Shown piece by piece: positions 4,593 through 7,186 of a DNA stretch of 7,186 nucleotides (positions within the stretch are counted from its first letter, which is position 1; every line of letters begins with the position of its first letter). The DNA lies in contig JBKPDG010000114.1 in assembly GCA_046727755.1 (NCBI GenBank), positions 1 to 7,186 on the forward strand, in the 5' to 3' direction. The notes under the pieces were generated by a model that was given only the letters and a program-made list of their open reading frames with translations, made no database searches and was not told the origin of the DNA. Both the position numbers and the translations under genes were made by a program. This DNA comes from JALZAA01 sp046727755 (GTDB lineage Bacteria > Actinomycetota > Acidimicrobiia > IMCC26256 > JACDBD01).

Positions 4593-6676
4593 GTGATGGG
4601 GTGGTCGCCCGGATCCCATCCGGCGCGGAGCTCTTCGCCCTGTTGGGCGACACGAGTGCGGAGGTCGCTCAGCGATTGCTGGGACTTCTGTTCGAGCTCG
4701 TCGCAGAGTCGCTGCGACGCTTGCAGCTCGCGCTCGTACCACGCCACCACCGCGCTGTCGTACTCAGCCTCCCATTGCTGGCGGCGTTCCTGCGCGGCTT
4801 CGGCGGCGCTGTCCACCGCCTCTCGGATCGTGCGTTCGTCCTCGGTGCTCCAGCGTTCGCGTCGCTCCTTCACCTCCTGGACGACGCGATCCGCGACCAC
4901 GCGTCGGGCGCGCTCGGCCTGCGATGCGCGGCTCGACCCGATCTCTCCGTCGCGTGCGCGGTGCTCTTTCGCCTCGCGCGCCGATCGCTCCGATGCGAAT
5001 TGGGCAACTCGTTGGTCCTCGGCTTCCCACCACACGCGCAACACCTCGGCCTCCCGGGTGGCGCGTGCGATCGCATCCTGGCTGGCGCGGTTGTCCTGGC
5101 GCTCCCACCACGTGCGCAGTTCCAACGCGTCGCGAGTTGCTCGTGCCTGTGCCTCTTGTACTTCGCGCTCCTCCTCGCCGGCCCAGCGCTCTCGGAGCTC
5201 TTGGAGCTCTCGGGCCGCGCCGTCCTCGGACCCTTGCAGCTCGCGCTGCTCATCGGACGCCCAGCGGTCGCGCCGCTCCTGCAGCTCGCGGGCGAACCGC
5301 TCCTCGTCCTCGCGGTCGAGACGTTCGGCGGCGGCCTCCAACCGGCGGCGCAGCTCTTGGTTCTCCTTGGTTACCTGCGCTTGGGTCTGGCGTTTCGCCT
5401 CTTCGTATCCGCCTTCCCAGCGGCGGCGGAGCTCCTCGTTCTCCTTGGCGGCTTGCGCCTGGGCCTGTTGCTCGGCTTGCTCGAAGTCGGCTTCCCAGCG
5501 ACGGCGCAGCTCCTCGTTCTCCTTGGCGGCTTGCGCCTGGGCTTCTTGCTCGGCCTGCTCGTACTCGGCTTGCCAGCGGCGGCGCAGCCCCTCGGCGGCG
5601 TGGTCACTGCGCTCGCGTGCCTCCGGAGACGCCAGAGACTCCTCGGTCGGTGGCGGACCCGCGTCGGACTCCGACTCGGGGCGCGCCTGACCTTCTTGCG
5701 GTTCCTCCTCGTGCTCGATCGCCCAGTTCTCGCGTAGCGACTCGAGCTCACGCTGGGGGACGTGCTCGTCCCCGTTGCGGAGGCGCGATCGCTCCAGCTC
5801 GGCCACCCACCGCTCACGGAACTCCTGCGCGGCGCGCTCGCGACGCTGCTGCGCTTCGTTCTCGGCGCGTGCGAGCTCCTGCTCGGCACGCCGGCGCCTC
5901 GCTTCAGCCGCCCGTTCGGCCCGCTCGTCGGCCTCGCGCTGGGCCTGGGCGAAGTCGGCCTCCCAGCGCTCTCGGGTGATCTGAGCGCCTTGGTCGATGC
6001 GCGCCTGTGCGTCACTCAGCGCACGCGCACATTCGGATTCGAGACGCGCCCGCCGCTCCTTCATCTCCTGGGCGGCGCGTTCTTTCACCTCACGCTCGAT
6101 GAGTCCGAGCTCGGACTGCCACCGTTCCGTGAGCGCACGCGTGTCCTGCTCGAGACGGGTCTGCGCCGTTCCCAACATCTGCTCATAGCGGCCGCGCCAG
6201 CTATCACGACGCAGGCCACCTTCTCGTTGTGCCCGTTCGTACTCTTCCTGCCACCGGACGCGGCGCTGCTGCGCCTCTTGGAGGGTTCGCTCCTGGACTT
6301 CGGTCTCTGCGCGCGCAACCACCGCTTCCCAGTGGTCCCGATGCTGCTCGGCCTCTCGCAGCTCGCGCGCTTGCGCTTCGCGCTCCGCCCGCTCGTACTC
6401 GACGCGCCACGCGCGTCGTTCCTCGGCCTCACGCCCGAGTCGCTCATCTTCGGCTTGCCAGCGCGCCTTGCGGTCGGCTGCCTCTCGCTCGAGACGTTGC
6501 GCGGCTTCCTTTTCGGCCCGTTCGTAGGCGGCCTGCCCACGCGCCCGCCGTTCCTCGGCTTCTCGCGCCAGACGCTCTTCTTCCGCCTGCCACTTGGCCT
6601 GACGCTCTTTCGACTCGCGCGCAGCCTTCCGCGGCTTGTCGTCCGCGCCGTCCTCGACATCTTTTCTGTCCGCCAT
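4577..6676 (-). CDS. Trp-anchored 26-residue-repeat coiled-coil protein of unknown function
   Basis: 699 residues, not recognised as a named family. After a charged N-terminus (residues 1-24) it is two repeat blocks, about 25-320 and 364-687, joined by an acidic Pro-containing linker (321-363). Both blocks are extremely rich in Glu, Arg, Ala and Gln. The unit is 26 residues with consensus L/R-R-x-R-W-x-A-E-Y/F-x-x-A. Anchor positions run 29, 47, 73, 90, 116, 142, 160, 186, 212, 238, 264, 290, 318, then 368 to 576 in exact 26s, then 609, 635, 661, 687. Twenty of these 25 are Trp; the others are Leu, Ala, Gly or Asp. Core positions fall at spacings 4-4-4-3-4-4-3, a pentadecad plus a hendecad. 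No prolines interrupt the blocks, and no signal peptide, membrane segment or nucleotide-binding motif is seen. The ATG at 6676 has GGAGGAGG nine bases upstream; the frame is open to 6769 but that extension lacks the repeat. It lies tail-to-tail with the other coiled-coil gene. A cytoskeletal or scaffold role is inferred only from form. Confidence 0.85.
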   Translation of the reverse strand: MADRKDVEDGADDKPRKAARESKERQAKWQAEEERLAREAEERRARGQAAYERAEKEAAQRLEREAADRKARWQAEDERLGREAEERRAWRVEYERAEREAQARELREAEQHRDHWEAVVARAETEVQERTLQEAQQRRVRWQEEYERAQREGGLRRDSWRGRYEQMLGTAQTRLEQDTRALTERWQSELGLIEREVKERAAQEMKERRARLESECARALSDAQARIDQGAQITRERWEADFAQAQREADERAERAAEARRRRAEQELARAENEAQQRRERAAQEFRERWVAELERSRLRNGDEHVPQRELESLRENWAIEHEEEPQEGQARPESESDAGPPPTEESLASPEARERSDHAAEGLRRRWQAEYEQAEQEAQAQAAKENEELRRRWEADFEQAEQQAQAQAAKENEELRRRWEGGYEEAKRQTQAQVTKENQELRRRLEAAAERLDREDEERFARELQERRDRWASDEQRELQGSEDGAARELQELRERWAGEEEREVQEAQARATRDALELRTWWERQDNRASQDAIARATREAEVLRVWWEAEDQRVAQFASERSAREAKEHRARDGEIGSSRASQAERARRVVADRVVQEVKERRERWSTEDERTIREAVDSAAEAAQERRQQWEAEYDSAVVAWYERELQASQRLCDELEQKSQQSLSDLRTRVAQQGEELRAGWDPGDHPITDRSN
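4616..5587 (-). repeat. Repeat block 2: thirteen 26-residue (78-bp) units
   Basis: Residues 364-687 of the Trp-repeat protein. Anchors at 368, 394, 420, 446, 472, 498, 524, 550 and 576 are exactly 26 apart. A 33-residue step (26 plus one heptad) leads to 609, then 635, 661 and 687 are again 26 apart. Trp fills ten of the thirteen anchors; 446 and 661 are Leu and 576 is Asp. Units around 524 and 550 have a double Trp. Confidence 0.9.
5343..5576 (-). repeat. Three near-identical 78-bp tandem units
   Basis: Units start, in + coordinates, at 5343, 5421 and 5499. The units at 5421 and 5499 are close to identical, with about nine differing bases by eye; the one at 5343 is more diverged. They encode the L-R-R-R-W … K-E-N-E/Q-E copies around Trp394, Trp420 and Leu446. 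This is the youngest part of the array, and its DNA similarity shows that the array grows by whole-unit duplication. Confidence 0.9.
5588..5716 (-). other. Acidic, proline-containing linker between repeat blocks
   Basis: Residues 321-363 of the Trp-repeat protein. The segment is rich in Glu, Ser, Gly and Pro, including a Pro triplet at 341-343. It breaks helix and repeat register: the anchors on either side (318 and 368) are 50 apart. Probably a flexible hinge between two rods. Confidence 0.75.
5717..6604 (-). repeat. Repeat block 1: degenerate 26-residue units
   Basis: Residues about 25-320 of the Trp-repeat protein. Eight steps between neighbouring anchors are exactly 26. Four are shortened or lengthened: 18 (29 to 47), 17 (73 to 90), 18 (142 to 160) and 28 (290 to 318). 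Anchors 47, 212 and 264 carry Gly, Leu and Ala instead of Trp. Units are more diverged from each other than in block 2, suggesting an older array. Confidence 0.85.
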
Positions 6677-6685
6677 GGGGCGATT

Positions 6686-6693
6686 CCTCCTCC
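6686..6693 (-). promoter_or_regulatory. Strong ribosome binding site of the Trp-repeat gene
   Basis: GGAGGAGG on the minus strand, nine bases before the ATG at 6676. It is the best Shine-Dalgarno in the window and fixes this start against the open frame further upstream. Confidence 0.8.
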
Positions 6694-6913
6694 GGAACCC
6701 CACCCGCTCGGAGGGCAATGGTTGCGCGTCGGTGCTACCCGGCGCCACCCTCGATCCACGCCAGGCCACGCAACATGCCCGCGATGCACCGCATTGGACC
6801 GTTTCAGCGGCAGCGGGTGAGGTCGGCGAGGAGCGTCAGCACCTCGGGATCACGGCTGCAATGCGTCTGGATTACCGCTTCGGACGGGAGTTGAATGAAG
6901 GAGTCGGGTCACC

Positions 6914-6919
6914 AAGGGG
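6914..6919 (+). promoter_or_regulatory. Ribosome binding site of the [2Fe-2S] subunit gene
   Basis: AAGGGG, ten bases before the ATG at 6930. It favours this start over the in-frame GTG codons at 6921 and 6924 and the ATG at 6942. The rest of the 253-base divergent gap upstream shows no clear promoter hexamers. Confidence 0.55.
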
Positions 6920-6929
6920 GGTGGTGCGG

Positions 6930-7186
6930 ATGCGCATCGCGATGACCGTGAACGGCGCTCCCCAGGAACACGACGTCGAACCCCGCAACCTGCTCGTCCA
7001 GTACCTCCGGGAAGTCGACGGGCTCACCGGGACCAAGGTCGGCTGCGATACCTCGTCGTGCGGGGCCTGCACGGTGCTCGTCGACGGTGAGTCGGTGAAG
7101 TCGTGCACGATGCTCGCGGCTCAGGCCGACGGCCGCACCGTCACGACGATCGAGGGTCTCGCGTCCGGCGGCGAGCTGCACCCGGT
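6930..7186 (+). CDS. coxS: Aerobic CO dehydrogenase-type small subunit, [2Fe-2S] protein (3' truncated)
   Basis: The first 85 residues of a roughly 155-170-residue family protein. This is the N-terminal plant-type ferredoxin domain of the small iron-sulfur subunit of molybdenum hydroxylases, which passes electrons from the Mo-cofactor subunit (CoxL type) to the FAD subunit (CoxM type). The cluster ligands are Cys39, Cys44, Cys47 and Cys59 in the exact C-x4-C-x2-C-x11-C pattern. VEPRNLLVQYLRE at 16-28, GCDTSSCGACTV at 38-49 and SCTMLAAQADG at 58-68 match CoxS-like sequences closely. The second cluster domain lies beyond the window. Being the first gene after a divergent gap, it probably opens an operon with the large and medium subunits downstream, unseen here. 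Sequence at this end cannot tell true CO dehydrogenase from other xanthine-oxidase-family enzymes (form II Cox, nicotine or isoquinoline-type), so the symbol is by similarity. Confidence 0.92.
   Translation, partial: MRIAMTVNGAPQEHDVEPRNLLVQYLREVDGLTGTKVGCDTSSCGACTVLVDGESVKSCTMLAAQADGRTVTTIEGLASGGELHP

Noticed and set aside
5343..5576. Regular 78-bp direct repeats as a CRISPR array
   Set aside because: The repeats are contiguous with no unique spacers and keep one open coding frame.
4508..5737. 409-codon + strand open frame with Leu-rich LVLLGGLRLG-like repeats, resembling a membrane protein
   Set aside because: A shadow of the minus-strand 78-bp units. The minus frame has GGAGGAGG upstream and a regular Trp-anchored repeat, and the hydrophobicity is just the reverse complement of Glu/Gln/Ala codons.
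5762..6820. 352-codon + strand open frame antisense to repeat block 1
   Set aside because: Same reason: no ribosome site or domain, and it runs past the start of the minus gene into the intergenic gap.
6807..6908. 34-codon minus-strand open stretch with a protein-like Leu/Asp-rich end, as a possible small gene or gene remnant
   Set aside because: No ATG, GTG or TTG start near its beginning (only an internal GTG leaving 12 codons) and no ribosome site. A decayed gene end cannot be excluded but cannot be supported.

Overview
The window reads as chromosomal DNA of a high-GC actinomycete-type bacterium (Actinomycetota). This rests on the strongly G/C-biased third codon positions, an F420-dependent luciferase-like oxidoreductase, an alpha/beta-hydrolase fused to a class III nucleotidyl cyclase (an architecture typical of mycobacteria and relatives), and the start of a CO-dehydrogenase-type small subunit. 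No transfer signature (tRNA, integrase, insertion sequence) is visible. No stretch over 300 bases lacks a gene; the largest gaps are 253 bases (6677-6929) and 164 bases (2819-2982).

Layout: the last 22 codons of an unidentified + gene (1-69); a minus-strand hydrolase-cyclase fusion (82-1422); a + strand F420 LLM-class oxidoreductase (1507-2391); a minus-strand limonene-epoxide-hydrolase/SnoaL-fold protein (2399-2818); a + strand 528-residue coiled-coil protein (2983-4569); a minus-strand 699-residue coiled-coil protein (4577-6676); and the 5' part of a + strand [2Fe-2S] protein, CoxS type (6930 to window end). Strands alternate at every gene. The three convergent junctions are 12, 7 and 7 bases wide and the three divergent ones 84, 164 and 253 bases, so no two genes here can share an operon and all promoters must lie in the divergent gaps.

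The most unusual content is the tail-to-tail pair of long coiled-coil genes at 2983-6676. The minus-strand one is built almost entirely from about 24 copies of a 26-residue unit carrying a tryptophan at a fixed position. The core spacing 4-4-4-3 plus 4-4-3 is a non-heptad pattern expected to give a nearly straight or slightly right-handed coil. The + strand partner contains an 11-residue (hendecad) tandem repeat. Neither has a signal peptide or membrane segment. Together they look like cytoplasmic fibrous or cytoskeleton-like proteins, though no function can be assigned from sequence alone.

The flanking genes are ordinary accessory metabolism and signalling, but two show altered active sites. 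The hydrolase half of the cyclase fusion has Asp at the nucleophile position and Asn at the usual acid position. The epoxide-hydrolase-like protein has the family's two catalytic Asp residues replaced by Glu.
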